The notes: generated by a model from the letters alone, not told the origin. 64,000 nt of DNA from Halovibrio salipaludis (GCF_002286965.1 NZ_NSKD01000003.1:372001-436000); one strand, 5' to 3'. Numbered from the stretch's first letter, positions 1-9,187 are shown. Program-made: numbers and translations.

Positions 1-2
1 TC

Positions 3-581
3 GCCACCGACGACATGTACGAACACATCCTCTGGAACGGCGAGTTCGTCAACATCGTCAACGCCACACCCTCACTGAAGGACCGCACCTTCGTGCTCAA
101 CGGCGTCTCCAAGGCCTACTCCATGACCGGCTGGCGCATCGGCTACGCCGCCGGCCCGGCGGATGTGATCGGCGCCATGAAGAAGATCCAGTCCCAGAGC
201 ACCTCCAACCCGGCCTCCATCTCCCAGGCCGGCGCCACCGCCGCCCTGAACGGCCCCCAGGAGTGTGTCACCGAGATGCTGAAGGCCTTCCACGAGCGTC
301 ATGACTATGTGGTGAAGGCCCTGAACGAACTGCCCGGTGTGGAGTGCATCGAAAGCGACGGCACCTTCTACGCCTTCCCCGGCTTCCAGGGCGCCATCGA
401 GGCGACCGAGGGGGTGAACGACGACGTGGAAATGGCCGAACACCTGCTCAACACCGCCGGCGTCGCCCTGGTTCCCGGCTCCGCCTTCGGCACCCCGGGC
501 CATATGCGCCTGAGCTTCGCCACCAGCATGGACAACCTGAAAAACGCCATCGAGCGACTCGGGAAGGCTCTCAAGACTTGA
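3..581 (+). CDS. Aspartate/aromatic aminotransferase, class I (3' part)
   Basis: Partial gene: the frame is open from the window edge and ends at TGA 579-581. The product is the C-terminal half or so of a fold-type I, PLP-dependent aminotransferase, which swaps the amino group between aspartate (or a related amino acid) and 2-oxoglutarate in the cytoplasm. The PLP-lysine signature SKAYSMTGWRIGY is visible about 30 residues after the first methionine, with the small-domain segment and the conserved MRLSFA near the end. It resembles the AatA/AspC-type enzymes of gammaproteobacteria. Substrate specificity cannot be fixed from this fragment. Its stop codon overlaps the promoter of the following tRNA-Asn gene. 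Confidence 0.9.
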   Translation, partial: ATDDMYEHILWNGEFVNIVNATPSLKDRTFVLNGVSKAYSMTGWRIGYAAGPADVIGAMKKIQSQSTSNPASISQAGATAALNGPQECVTEMLKAFHERHDYVVKALNELPGVECIESDGTFYAFPGFQGAIEATEGVNDDVEMAEHLLNTAGVALVPGSAFGTPGHMRLSFATSMDNLKNAIERLGKALKT

Positions 582-606
582 CGAAGGGGCCGAGCGCCCC
601 TAATAT
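578..606 (+). promoter_or_regulatory. Sigma70-type promoter of tRNA-Asn
   Basis: TTGACG (578-583), a 17-nt spacer and TAATAT (601-606) make a near-consensus promoter. The expected start lies around 612-614, a few bases before the mature tRNA at 619. The -35 box overlaps the stop codon of the aminotransferase gene. Confidence 0.8.
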
Positions 607-618
607 ACGCAGCGCCTA

Positions 619-694
619 TCCCCGATAGCTCAGTTGGTAGAGCACCTGACTGTTAATCAGGTTGTCGCTGGTTCGAGCCCAGCTCGGGGAGCCA
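619..694 (+). tRNA. tRNA-Asn (GTT)
   Basis: A complete 76-nt cloverleaf. Acceptor arm TCCCCGA pairs with TCGGGGA, the D-arm carries AGCTCAGTTGGTAGAGC, and the anticodon stem CCTGA/TCAGG encloses loop CTGTTAA with anticodon GTT at 652-654. The T-arm GCTGG-TTCGAGC-CCAGC is intact. Discriminator G and an encoded CCA follow. A promoter precedes it and a strong terminator follows. Confidence 0.97.
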
Positions 695-699
695 AACAT

Positions 700-729
700 A
701 AAAAAAGCCGCTCTACGGAGCGGCTTTTT
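700..729 (+). terminator. Rho-independent terminator after tRNA-Asn
   Basis: GCCGCTC-TACG-GAGCGGC forms a 7-bp stem with a tetraloop, flanked by a run of A on the left and TTTTT on the right. It should end the tRNA transcript and could work in both directions. The next gene starts only 17 nt downstream. Confidence 0.9.
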
Positions 730-746
730 CTGTTTCAGGGGCCCCA

Positions 747-1307
747 ATGGCAAGCATCTACCTCGCCGGACCAGACGTCTTCTTCCCGGAAACCAACCGT
801 AACCGCATCGAAGCCACGAAGAAGGCCATCCTCGCGGAACACAACCTCGAAGCCCTCTCCCCCTGCGACAACGATCTGGACCTGGCCAACGCCGACCACC
901 CGGCCCGCCTCATCTATGACGCCAACCGCGCCCTCATGGACCAGGCGGACGGCCTCATTGCCAACCTGACCCCTTTCCGAGGGCCCAGCGCCGACGCCGG
1001 CACCATCTTCGAACTTGGATACATGACCGCCCAGGGCAAACCCGTCGCCGCCTACACCACCTGCGCCACACCCTATAACCAACGCGTCTCCGGCGGCGCC
1101 GAGACCGACTCCAACAACACCCTGGTTGAAGGATTCGGCCTGTGCGATAACCTGATGTTGGATTGTGGGATTGAGGCCAGTGGCGGAGCCTTTGTTTCAG
1201 GAGCACTCGAATGGCGGAGTGAGGGTTTTGCTCCGGAAGAATGCTTCGACGAAACGATTTTCAGGGAAGCCACAAGGGCAATCGCACGCGTACTTGGTAC
1301 ACTCTGA
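747..1307 (+). CDS. Nucleoside 2-deoxyribosyltransferase family protein
   Basis: 186 residues. It begins MASIYLAGPDVFFP, the N-terminal strand and loop typical of nucleoside 2-deoxyribosyltransferases (Pfam PF05014). These cytoplasmic salvage enzymes move deoxyribose between bases or hydrolyse the nucleotide. The active-site region is intact: DQADGLIANLTPFRG at about 65-79 is followed by PSADAGTIFELGYMTAQGKP, where Glu89 is the likely nucleophile. The C-terminal NLML-type segment expected of the family is present near residue 140. An AGGGG ribosome site precedes the ATG. No promoter fits between the start and the terminator 17 nt upstream. Whether it transfers or only hydrolyses (as RCL-like enzymes do) cannot be told. 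Confidence 0.85.
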   Translation: MASIYLAGPDVFFPETNRNRIEATKKAILAEHNLEALSPCDNDLDLANADHPARLIYDANRALMDQADGLIANLTPFRGPSADAGTIFELGYMTAQGKPVAAYTTCATPYNQRVSGGAETDSNNTLVEGFGLCDNLMLDCGIEASGGAFVSGALEWRSEGFAPEECFDETIFREATRAIARVLGTL

Positions 1308-1330
1308 GCGAATACGAACTCGTTCCAGGG

Positions 1331-1440
1331 GACAGGGTGTGGTGGTCCTAAGCGGGAAGCTCGGTCGCCAGGGATGGCGACCGCGCAGCCTACAGGGAAG
1401 TACTTGTGGCGTTTCCCGATTAGGACCACCACACCCTGTC
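1331..1440 (+). repeat. Structured intergenic repeat, copy A
   Basis: A 28-bp inverted arm (1331-1358 with 1413-1420 and 1421-1440, one mismatch) encloses a core of 54 nt. The outer 20 bp of the arms pair perfectly. Inside the core, GGTCGCCA-GGGA-TGGCGACC (1363-1382) forms a second hairpin, followed by the shared string GCAGCCTACAGGGA and GTACTTGTGGCG. The same core occurs at 57673-57726 (minus strand) and 57886-57939. It fills the gap between the deoxyribosyltransferase and yciH genes. An ATG at 1374 inside it is in frame with yciH but has no ribosome site and should not be used as the start. Confidence 0.85.
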
Positions 1441-1475
1441 ACCAGCAGAAGCGCACCAATCTGGAGACAATACTG

Positions 1476-1838
1476 ATGGGCAGGAAAAACGAAGGCGGTC
1501 TCGTCTACTCCACCGAAGCCGGCGGCAAAACCTGCCCCGAATGCCGCCACCCCCTGGAGCAGTGCCAGTGCAGCAACGACACCCGCTCAACCAGCAGCGA
1601 CGGCACCGTCCGCATCCAGCGTGAAACCAAGGGCCGCAAAGGCAAGGGCGTCACCCTCATCACCGGTCTCGACCTCCCGGAAAAAGACCTCAAGGCCCTC
1701 GCCAAAACCCTCAAGGCCAAATGCGGCACCGGCGGCACCATCAAGGACGGCGTCATTGAAATCCAGGGCGACCACCGCGACACCCTGCTTGCCGAACTCG
1801 AAAAGAAAGGCTGGAAAGCGAAGAAAGCCGGCGGCTAG
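1476..1838 (+). CDS. yciH: SUI1/YciH-family translation initiation factor
   Basis: 120 residues. It carries the bacterial eIF1-like fold (SUI1 domain, about residues 45-118), which in E. coli YciH acts on initiation fidelity and on translation under stress. The N-terminal [13 protein letters not shown] cluster looks like a small metal site, as often seen in this family. The core [34 protein letters not shown] and the terminal [13 protein letters not shown] are classic. The start was taken at the ATG after CTGGAG, not at the in-frame ATG 102 nt upstream, which lies in repeat copy A. Its stop overlaps the end of the convergent pyrF by 4 nt. Confidence 0.93.
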   Translation: MGRKNEGGLVYSTEAGGKTCPECRHPLEQCQCSNDTRSTSSDGTVRIQRETKGRKGKGVTLITGLDLPEKDLKALAKTLKAKCGTGGTIKDGVIEIQGDHRDTLLAELEKKGWKAKKAGG

Positions 1839-2539
1839 ACGCCCCCGTTTTCCGACAACTCCTGCTCGATCGCCACAAGCGCCGCCATCGGATCCTCCGC
1901 CCGCGTGATCGGTCGCCCGATCACCAGGTCATCACTGCCCGCGGCAACCGCCTTCGACGGCGTCATTACCCGCTGCTGATCGCCCTGGGCCGCAAAGGCC
2001 GGCCGGATCCCCGGCGTCACCAGCCGGAAGTCAGCCCCCATGGCGTCACGCAACGACGGCGCCTCAGCCGCGGAGCACACCACCCCGTCCAGACCGGACT
2101 CACGGGCCAGGCTGGAAAGACGATTCACCGTCGCACCGGCACCCTCTTCCCAACCTATCTCCTTCAGCTCGGAATCGGTCAGGCTCGTGAGGACCGTCAC
2201 CCCGATGAGGAACGGCCGATCCTCACCAAAGTTCGCCAGCTCGCGGACACAGGCCTCCATCATCCGGCGTCCGCCGGACGCATGGACGTTCACCATCCAC
2301 ACTCCCAGCTCCGCCGCCGAGGCCACAGCAGCGGCCGCGGTATTCGGAATATCATGGAATTTCAGATCCAGAAAGACCTCAAACCCCCGCCCCTGCAGGG
2401 CCTGCACGAACCCTGGACCAAAGCGGGTGAACATCTCCTTGCCCACTTTCAGCCGGCAACGGGCCGGGTCCAGCTGATCCACCAGCTGGAGTGCCTCCAG
2501 CCGGTCCGCAAAATCCAGCGCCACAATAATCGATGCCAT
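1835..2539 (-). CDS. pyrF: Orotidine 5'-phosphate decarboxylase
   Basis: 234 residues, the usual length for the short bacterial enzyme. It decarboxylates OMP to UMP, the last step of pyrimidine synthesis. Visible signatures are the N-terminal IIVALDFAD, the catalytic [10 protein letters not shown] (Lys and Asp of the active-site network) and the phosphate-binding VTPGIRP and [10 protein letters not shown]. The ATG at 2539 has GGGAGT just upstream; a TTG one codon earlier is less likely. It is the last gene of the minus-strand block and follows lapB by 15 nt, so it is probably co-transcribed, as in other gammaproteobacteria. Confidence 0.97.
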   Translation of the reverse strand: MASIIVALDFADRLEALQLVDQLDPARCRLKVGKEMFTRFGPGFVQALQGRGFEVFLDLKFHDIPNTAAAAVASAAELGVWMVNVHASGGRRMMEACVRELANFGEDRPFLIGVTVLTSLTDSELKEIGWEEGAGATVNRLSSLARESGLDGVVCSAAEAPSLRDAMGADFRLVTPGIRPAFAAQGDQQRVMTPSKAVAAGSDDLVIGRPITRAEDPMAALVAIEQELSENGGV

Positions 2540-2554
2540 CAATGACTCCCGTAA

Positions 2555-3724
2555 CTACTCGCCCTCGACACCCTGATAGGGCTCGACGGTCTCCCAGTTC
2601 TTGCAGCTCGGACACAGCCAGTGCAGCTGCTGGCCACCAAAGCCACAGCGGGTGCACTGATAGGCGGGCCGCTTCTCCAGCAACCGCTGCCCGACCTGAC
2701 GTACCAGATGGGGCGTGGTGCCCTGGCGCGGCTCCCGCCCCTCCTCCATTTCCAGCAGATGCATCAGGGCCCGAAGGCTCGGGCGCTGCTGCAGTTCACC
2801 ATGGAGCAGGTACAGTGCCTGGTCCCTGGAGTTGAAGCGCTCCTCCTCCTCTACCAGGCAGAGCAGCAGCGTGGTCGAGGGATGATGCCGATAGATCCGG
2901 TGCAGGCGCCGGCGAAGCTTTCGCTCAACCCCGAACTCCCGGGCCAGGCCGAGCAGGCGTCGTACCGCCTCCGGACCAAAGGCCGGGTTCTGGTCGAATA
3001 CCTTCAGAAGCAGCTGCTGGGCCTCGCGCCAGTTGCCCCGTTCACGCGCCAGGTCCGCCAGAAGCAGACTGGCGCGGACACAGCCCGGATCGTACGACAG
3101 AGCCTGCTCAAGGAGCTCCCGTGGGTCCGGAACCCGGCTCACCGCTCCCTGATCCGAGGCCTGTTCACACAGAAGATGGGCAAGCTGCTTACGGATTTCC
3201 CGGGTATCGTTGATACCTACCAGGGTGCGCGCCACCTCCACAGCCTTCTCCCAGTCCCGCTCGCGCTGATAGATCAGCACCAGCTGCTCCGCCGCACGGG
3301 CGCCATAGGAGCGGGTGCCCAGCAGCTCGTGCAACAGCGCCTCGGCCCGATCCAGGAGCCCGGCTGCCAGATAGTCCAGTGCCAGCTCGTAGGTCACCTG
3401 CGAGGAATAGCGGCCCGGCAGCTCCGGTCGCGCCAGCAGGTTCTGATGGATCAGGGTTGCCCGCTCGACTTCGCCCCGATCACGGAAGTGGGCACCAATG
3501 GAGAGATGGAGGTTCACCGTCTCCCGGTTGACATCCAGCGAGTCCAGGAAGGATTCAATGGCTTCGTCGGAATAGTTGGTGAACAGGAACTGGAGACGTT
3601 CCCGGAGCCGATCCTCATCATCAATGGGAGCGGGTGAGGCCTGCCGACGCAGCCGCCAACGCCCCAGCGCCCAGCCGGTGCCGACAGCCACCGCCAGCAA
3701 CAGCCACTGCAGGATGGTGTTCAT
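2555..3724 (-). CDS. lapB: Lipopolysaccharide assembly protein LapB
   Basis: 389 residues. LapB (YciM) is an inner-membrane-anchored TPR protein that controls LPS synthesis by promoting FtsH-dependent turnover of LpxC. An N-terminal membrane anchor (about residues 4-22) is followed by RRQ and then TPR-like helices through roughly residue 340. The C-terminus carries the rubredoxin-like metal site CTRCGF...CPSCKNW needed for function in E. coli. Length matches the family. The start overlaps the stop of lapA by 4 nt, so the two are translationally coupled. Confidence 0.96.
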   Translation of the reverse strand: MNTILQWLLLAVAVGTGWALGRWRLRRQASPAPIDDEDRLRERLQFLFTNYSDEAIESFLDSLDVNRETVNLHLSIGAHFRDRGEVERATLIHQNLLARPELPGRYSSQVTYELALDYLAAGLLDRAEALLHELLGTRSYGARAAEQLVLIYQRERDWEKAVEVARTLVGINDTREIRKQLAHLLCEQASDQGAVSRVPDPRELLEQALSYDPGCVRASLLLADLARERGNWREAQQLLLKVFDQNPAFGPEAVRRLLGLAREFGVERKLRRRLHRIYRHHPSTTLLLCLVEEEERFNSRDQALYLLHGELQQRPSLRALMHLLEMEEGREPRQGTTPHLVRQVGQRLLEKRPAYQCTRCGFGGQQLHWLCPSCKNWETVEPYQGVEGE

Positions 3725-4026
3725 TCAATACTCTTGACTGGATCCCGTTGCAGCCCACGAGATGACTGTTCAGACTTGCGAAGTTTCCGTTCCGCCCGCC
3801 TGCGCCCGGCCCTTGCCCGCATCAGCGGTACCAGCATGGCGGCCGCCCCCAGAAGGGCGCCCACGATCAGGGTCAGCACCAGGACCAGCGCCACGCTTAT
3901 CGGTGGCGTCTGCACCAACAGAAGATCCAGCACCACCTCCTGGCGATTGCTGAAGCTGAACAGCATCGCCGCCAGTCCCAGCACCAGCGCCAGCAGAACA
4001 AGAACAATACGACGTATCCTGGCCAT
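3721..4026 (-). CDS. lapA: LapA-family inner-membrane protein (DUF1049)
   Basis: 101 residues with two hydrophobic segments (about 6-24 and 42-66) separated by a short loop with the family motif NRQEVVLDLL. A basic cytoplasmic tail (RARAGRRRAERKLRK) follows. LapA works next to LapB in LPS assembly; its biochemical role is not well defined. It lies 18 nt after ihfB and overlaps lapB by 4 nt. Confidence 0.93.
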   Translation of the reverse strand: MARIRRIVLVLLALVLGLAAMLFSFSNRQEVVLDLLLVQTPPISVALVLVLTLIVGALLGAAAMLVPLMRARAGRRRAERKLRKSEQSSRGLQRDPVKSIE

Positions 4027-4044
4027 CCGGCCCTCCCTGCCGGA

Positions 4045-4341
4045 TCAGTAGCCGGCCTTCATGCTGTCATTGACCTTCTCGCGCAAATCCTTGCCCGGTT
4101 TGAAATGGGGAACATACTTTTCGGGCAGATTCACGGATTCGCCGGTCTTGGGATTGCGACCCACCCGCGGCGCCCGGTAGTGCAGGGAGAAGCTCCCGAA
4201 TCCGCGGATCTCGATCCGCTCCCCTTCGGCAAGGGACTGGGACATATGATCAATGATCGTCTTGACCGCCAGCTCCACATCCTTGCCGGAAAGCTGGGAC
4301 TGTTTCGAGGCGATCACTTCTACCAGTTCGGATTTCGTCAT
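4045..4341 (-). CDS. ihfB: Integration host factor subunit beta
   Basis: 98 residues, a DNA-bending HU/IHF-family protein that pairs with IhfA and acts on recombination, replication and transcription. [11 protein letters not shown] at the start, [22 protein letters not shown] in the DNA-binding arm and the C-terminal [10 protein letters not shown] all match IHF-beta rather than HU. The start was set at the ATG preceded by AAGGACAGG; an in-frame start 6 codons upstream would add MRKDRT. It follows rpsA, as in E. coli and Pseudomonas, with a terminator between them. Confidence 0.96.
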   Translation of the reverse strand: MTKSELVEVIASKQSQLSGKDVELAVKTIIDHMSQSLAEGERIEIRGFGSFSLHYRAPRVGRNPKTGESVNLPEKYVPHFKPGKDLREKVNDSMKAGY

Positions 4342-4403
4342 GGTCCTGTCCTTCCTCACAGGTTCAGCAACGCCTTAAGTTTAGCGAACCTGATGAAAAA
4401 GAC

Positions 4404-4436
4404 AAAAAAAACGGGCTGTTACAGCCCGTTTTTTTA
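4404..4436 (-). terminator. Terminator between rpsA and ihfB
   Basis: AACGGGCTG-TTA-CAGCCCGTT has a 9-bp stem, with a run of A on one side and T on the other. Read on the minus strand it sits 23 nt after the rpsA stop and ends in a long U tract. It would separate rpsA from ihfB, or attenuate between them. Confidence 0.92.
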
Positions 4437-4458
4437 ATGCTTTGCGGCAGAACCGGCT

Positions 4459-6144
4459 TCAGCCGTTGTCGTTCTGCTGCATCTGCTCCTTGATCAGGTC
4501 ACCAATGGTGGTGGCGCTGCTGCTGTTGTCAGCCTTTTCGCGCACATCCCGCATGGCTTCCTTGTCGTCCTCAACGTCCTTGGACTTGATCGACAGGTTG
4601 ATCACGCGGTTCTTGCGGTCAACGCTGATGATCTTGGCTTCCACCTCATCGCCTTCCTGGAGCACATTGCGTGCGTCCTCAACCTTGTCACGGCTGATTT
4701 CAGAGGCCTTGAGCGTGGCTTCCACCTCTTCATTCAGGGTCACGGTTGCGCCCTTGGCATCAACACTGCTCACGGTGCCTGTCACGATGCTGCCGCGGTC
4801 ATTGACCTGAGTGAACTCGGCGAAGGGATCGCTCTCGAGCTGCTTGATACCCAGCGAGATGCGCTCACGCTCCGGATCCACGGACAGGATGACGGTTTCA
4901 ACCTCGTCGCCCTTCTTGTACTTGCGGACCGCTTCCTCCCCGGTTTCGTTCCAGCTGATGTCGGACAGATGCACCAGGCCGTCGATGCCGCCCTCAAGGC
5001 CGATGAAGATACCGAAGTCCGTAATGGACTTGATCTTGCCGGTAATCCGATCGCCCTTGTTGTAGTTCTGGGAGAACTCTTCCCAGGGGTTCGGCTGGCA
5101 CTGCTTGATGCCCAGCGAGATACGACGGCGCTCCTCGTCGATGTCGAGGATCATCACCTCAATCTCATCGCCTACATCCACAACCTTGGAGGGATGGATG
5201 TTCTTGTTGGTCCAGTCCATTTCGGAGACGTGCACCAGACCTTCGACGCCCTCTTCCAGCTCGGCGAAGCAGCCGTAGTCGGTCAGGTTGGTAACCTTGG
5301 CCGGTACGCGGGTGTTTTCCGGATAGCGGCCCTTGATGTTGACCCATGGATCCTCGCCCAGCTGCTTCAGACCCAGGGATACACGGTTGCGTTCACGGTC
5401 GAACTTGAGGACCTTGACGTTGATCTCGTCGCCAACGTTCACGATCTCGCTCGGATGCTTGATGCGCTTCCAGGCCATGTCCGTGATGTGGAGCAGGCCG
5501 TCCACGCCGCCCAGGTCCACGAAGGCACCGTAGTCGGTCAGGTTCTTGACGATACCCTTGATTTCCATGCCTTCGGTCAGCGTCTCGAGCAGCTGCTCAC
5601 GCTCGGCGCTGTTCTCGGCTTCCAGCACGGCGCGGCGGGAAACAACCACGTTGTTGCGCTTGGCATCGAGCTTGATGACCTTGAAGTCGAGCTCTTTGTT
5701 CTCAAGGTGCGTGGTGTCGCGCACCGGGCGGACGTCGACCAGGGAGCCCGGCAGGAAGGCCCGGATGCCCTTGAGGTCGACAGTGAAACCGCCCTTGACC
5801 TTGCCATTGATCACACCCTTGACTGCATCTTCCGCCTCGAAGGCCTTTTCCAGTTCCTTCCAGGCTTCAGCGCGCTTCGCTTTCTCGCGCGACAGGCGGG
5901 TTGCCCCGAAACCGTCTTCCACGGCGTCCAGCGCCACGTCAACCTCATCGCCTGCCGCGACTTCCAGCTCCCCGTTCTCGTTGTAGAACTGGGAAACCGG
6001 GATGATGCCCTCGGACTTGAGTCCCGCGTTGACCGTGACCCAGTCACTGTCAACGTCCACAACCGTGGCCTTGACAATGGACCCCGGCTGCATATCAATG
6101 TCTTTCAGGCTCTCTTCAAAAAGTTCCGCAAAGCTTTCGCTCAT
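4459..6144 (-). CDS. rpsA: 30S ribosomal protein S1
   Basis: 561 residues, the standard length for six-domain S1. The protein binds mRNA on the small subunit and is needed to start translation of most messages. Six S1/OB repeats are visible, with the typical [26 protein letters not shown] in the third and related strings in the fourth and fifth. The C-terminal tail is acidic. AGGACACACA precedes the ATG. It lies 131 nt after cmk, giving the cmk-rpsA-ihfB order known across gammaproteobacteria. Confidence 0.98.
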   Translation of the reverse strand: MSESFAELFEESLKDIDMQPGSIVKATVVDVDSDWVTVNAGLKSEGIIPVSQFYNENGELEVAAGDEVDVALDAVEDGFGATRLSREKAKRAEAWKELEKAFEAEDAVKGVINGKVKGGFTVDLKGIRAFLPGSLVDVRPVRDTTHLENKELDFKVIKLDAKRNNVVVSRRAVLEAENSAEREQLLETLTEGMEIKGIVKNLTDYGAFVDLGGVDGLLHITDMAWKRIKHPSEIVNVGDEINVKVLKFDRERNRVSLGLKQLGEDPWVNIKGRYPENTRVPAKVTNLTDYGCFAELEEGVEGLVHVSEMDWTNKNIHPSKVVDVGDEIEVMILDIDEERRRISLGIKQCQPNPWEEFSQNYNKGDRITGKIKSITDFGIFIGLEGGIDGLVHLSDISWNETGEEAVRKYKKGDEVETVILSVDPERERISLGIKQLESDPFAEFTQVNDRGSIVTGTVSSVDAKGATVTLNEEVEATLKASEISRDKVEDARNVLQEGDEVEAKIISVDRKNRVINLSIKSKDVEDDKEAMRDVREKADNSSSATTIGDLIKEQMQQNDNG

Positions 6145-6275
6145 TGTGTGTCCTATGTGATCAATACCAAGCTCCCCGCGAGCCAGCCCTCCGGGGTCTG
6201 TTCACCATACACCCACGCACCGCCATGCTGGTCTCACGCGGCCCGCCGGCACTTTCCAATAACAAAAAGGCGCTG

Positions 6276-6959
6276 TCAGGTACGGCCCGTTACTGCCAGG
6301 ACCTGGTCCAGCACCTCGTCAATGGACAATCCGGTTGTTTCCACAACCTGCGCATCGTGCGCCGGTTTGAGCGGCGCTGTGGAACGGTTCATGTCCCGCT
6401 CATCCCGCGCCTGAATCTCTTTTACAAGGTCGGGGAGTCTAACATTCTCCCCCTGGGCCAGCAACTGCTCGTGGCGGCGCCGGGCCCGCTCCTCGGCCGA
6501 GGCGGTAAGGAAGATCTTGTGGCTCGCATCCGGGAAAACCACCGTGCCCATATCGCGGCCGTCGGCCACCAGCCCCGGCGGCTGGCAGAAGTCACGCTGG
6601 CGCTGCAGGAGCGCCTCGCGGACCGACGGGATGGCCGCCACGCGGGAGGCACGGTCACCGCACTCCTCCGTGCGGATGGCGCCCGTTACATCCTCACCAT
6701 CCAGAAAGACCCTAGCGGGCTCGTCGCCCGGGCTGGGCTCAAAACGCACGTCCAGCGCCGCCGCCACCCCAGCCAGCAGAGTCTCGTCGTCAAAATCCAC
6801 CGCCTGCTTCATGGCGGCCAGTGCCGTGAGGCGATAGAGCGCGCCGCTGTCCAGCAGATGCCAGCCCAGACGCCGTGCCAGAAGCTGGGTGATGGTGCCC
6901 TTGCCAGCGCCACCGGGGCCGTCCACGGCAATCACCGGTGCCTGTTCAGATGCTGTCAT
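6276..6959 (-). CDS. cmk: Cytidylate kinase
   Basis: 227 residues. It phosphorylates CMP and dCMP with ATP in pyrimidine nucleotide recycling. The P-loop DGPGGAGKGT is at residues 13-22, and the CMP-binding segment DGRDMGTVVFPDA and the lid RARRRHEQL follow in the expected order. The start overlaps the end of the tyrA-aroA gene by 4 nt (ATGA), so translation is likely coupled to that gene. Confidence 0.97.
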   Translation of the reverse strand: MTASEQAPVIAVDGPGGAGKGTITQLLARRLGWHLLDSGALYRLTALAAMKQAVDFDDETLLAGVAAALDVRFEPSPGDEPARVFLDGEDVTGAIRTEECGDRASRVAAIPSVREALLQRQRDFCQPPGLVADGRDMGTVVFPDASHKIFLTASAEERARRRHEQLLAQGENVRLPDLVKEIQARDERDMNRSTAPLKPAHDAQVVETTGLSIDEVLDQVLAVTGRT

Positions 6960-9187
6960 TGCGTCTCCTCGGAAGATTCAACCGTCAGCCCGACCTGGTT
7001 GGCCAGTGCCACAAAGCCCGGAAAGGAAGTAGCGACGTTCGCGCAGTCGTCAATGATCACCGGCCCGGATGTGCGCAGGGCCGCCACCGCGAAGGCCATG
7101 GCGATACGGTGGTCACCGTGGCTGTTGATCCGCCCGCCGCCGTAGGCACCACCCTGGATCAGGATCCCGTCCTCCCGGACCTCACTGACAACACCCAGAG
7201 CATCCAGCCCATCGGCCATGACCTGGATCCGGTCGCTTTCCTTGACCCGCAGTTCGGCGGCACCGGTCAGCTCGGTGCTGCCCTCGGCGTTCGCGGCCGC
7301 GACGAAAATCGCCGGGAACTCGTCAATGGCCAGCGGGACCTGGTCCTCGGGAATGCGGATGCCCTTCAGCGGCGCATGGCGAACCCGCAGATCCGCCACC
7401 GGCTCACCGCCGGCCTCGCGTTCGTTATGCAACTCAATGGCCGCGCCCATCGCGCGCAGGATATTGATCACACCGATACGGGTCGGGTTGACGCCCACGT
7501 GGCGCAGCCACAGGTCCGAGTCCGGCGTAATAGCGGCAGCCACGATGAAGAAGGTGGCCGAGGAAATGTCCGCCGGCACATCGATAGAACAGGCGCCCAG
7601 GCGGCCACCGCCGGTCACACGCGCGGTCGGGCCGTCCTGCACCACGGGGTAGCCGAAGCCCTTGAGCATGCGCTCAGTATGGTCCCGGGTGGGCGCCGGC
7701 TCCGTCACCACGGTCTCACCCTCAGCATAGAGTCCGGCCAGCAGAAGGCAGGATTTGACTTGGGCGCTGGCCACGGGCAGTTCGTAATCAATACCTTTCA
7801 GCGGCTGGCCGCCGGCGATGCGCAGCGGCGGGCGACCACCCTCGGCCGTATCAATATGCGCTCCCATCAGCCGCAGCGGATCCGCTACCCGTGCCATGGG
7901 CCGGCGCGTGAGACTGGCATCGCCGGTCAGCTCGGTATCAAAGCGCTGCCCTGCCAGCAACCCAGCAAAAAGCCTCATGGCGGTGCCCGAATTGCCCACG
8001 TAGAGCGAACCATGGGGAGGCTGAAGCCCATTCAGGCCCACGCCGTGGATACGCACGAAGCCAGCATCCGGCCCCTCGATGGTTACCCCCATGTCACGGA
8101 AGGCCTGGAGCGTCGCGAGACTGTCCTCGCCCTCGAGGAAGCCAGAGACATCCGTTATGCCCTCAGCCAGGGCACCGAGCATGATGGCACGATGGGACAT
8201 GGACTTGTCCCCGGGCACGCGGATGTCGCCCTGGACGGGACCGCCCGGCCGGGCGGTGTAGGTTACGGTCTGGTCGTTCATGGTGTTGAGATAGGCCTCA
8301 CCGGAAAGGATTCGGGAAAAATGCTCGCGCGCCGCCTTGGCGCGGGTGAACACCTGCTGCAGACGTTGGCCGTCGCCGGCCTCGATGGCCGCACCGAGCT
8401 GGTCCAGATCACCACGGAAATGCCGCAGCGCTTCCAGCACCGCCTCGCGGTTCGCCAGGAAAATGTCCCGCCACATCACCGGATCACTGGCAGCGATGCG
8501 CGTGAAGTCCCGAAAGCCACCGGCGGCATAGCGGAAGATATCCTGGCTGTCGTCCTCGCCGGCCAGGGTATCCACCAGCGAGAAAGCGATCAGGTGGGGG
8601 AGATGACTGGTGGCGGCGAGGACCTCGTCATGCCGGGCGACGGACATGGTCAGAACCTCCGCCCCACAGGCCGACCAGAGGCGGCACACCTTCTCAAGCG
8701 CCCCGGCATCGGTTTCAGGTTCCGGGGTCAGGATCACCTTGTGCTCCCGAAACAGGTCCGGATCAGCAGCACCCACCCCGCTCTTCTCGGAGCCGGCGAT
8801 CGGGTGACCGGGAACAACTCTCGCGGGCAGTTCGCCGAAAACGCCACGCACATCCGCGACGAACCCGCCCTTAACACTGCCCACATCCGTGAGCACCGCG
8901 CCCTCCGGCAAGGCATCACGGATCTGCGTCAGCACGGCGCGGTTGGCGCGCACGGGCACGGCCAGCACCACGAGATCCGCCCCCTGGACCGCGCGCGCCG
9001 CCTCCGTCTCGCTTTCATCGATCAGGCCCAGACGGCGCCCCTCCTCCAGAGGGCCCGGGCGCTCGTCACAGCCCACCACCGAGGCCACCAGCCCCCGGGC
9101 CTTCGCGGCCCGCGCCAGGGAACCGCCGATCAGCCCCAGGCCAATCACGACCATGCGCTGGAACAAAGGCGCGCCGCTGGCGGCCAT
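6956..9187 (-). CDS. Fused prephenate dehydrogenase / EPSP synthase (TyrA-AroA)
   Basis: 743 residues in one frame. Residues 1 to about 302 are a TyrA-type prephenate/arogenate dehydrogenase: Rossmann VIGLGLIGGSLA near residue 14, VLTDVGSVKG and PGHPIAGSEKSG. From Met303 onward is a complete 5-enolpyruvylshikimate-3-phosphate synthase of 441 residues: IRVPGDKSMSHRA, LYVGNSGTAMRLF, SAQVKSCLLL, RDHTERML and VNPTRIG. It therefore covers the sixth shikimate step and the dehydrogenase step of tyrosine synthesis. The TyrA-AroA fusion is known in pseudomonads and some other gammaproteobacteria. It overlaps hisC by 1 nt and cmk by 4 nt. No independent ribosome site of note precedes Met303, so a single bifunctional product is expected. 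Confidence 0.96.
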   Translation of the reverse strand: MAASGAPLFQRMVVIGLGLIGGSLARAAKARGLVASVVGCDERPGPLEEGRRLGLIDESETEAARAVQGADLVVLAVPVRANRAVLTQIRDALPEGAVLTDVGSVKGGFVADVRGVFGELPARVVPGHPIAGSEKSGVGAADPDLFREHKVILTPEPETDAGALEKVCRLWSACGAEVLTMSVARHDEVLAATSHLPHLIAFSLVDTLAGEDDSQDIFRYAAGGFRDFTRIAASDPVMWRDIFLANREAVLEALRHFRGDLDQLGAAIEAGDGQRLQQVFTRAKAAREHFSRILSGEAYLNTMNDQTVTYTARPGGPVQGDIRVPGDKSMSHRAIMLGALAEGITDVSGFLEGEDSLATLQAFRDMGVTIEGPDAGFVRIHGVGLNGLQPPHGSLYVGNSGTAMRLFAGLLAGQRFDTELTGDASLTRRPMARVADPLRLMGAHIDTAEGGRPPLRIAGGQPLKGIDYELPVASAQVKSCLLLAGLYAEGETVVTEPAPTRDHTERMLKGFGYPVVQDGPTARVTGGGRLGACSIDVPADISSATFFIVAAAITPDSDLWLRHVGVNPTRIGVINILRAMGAAIELHNEREAGGEPVADLRVRHAPLKGIRIPEDQVPLAIDEFPAIFVAAANAEGSTELTGAAELRVKESDRIQVMADGLDALGVVSEVREDGILIQGGAYGGGRINSHGDHRIAMAFAVAALRTSGPVIIDDCANVATSFPGFVALANQVGLTVESSEETQ

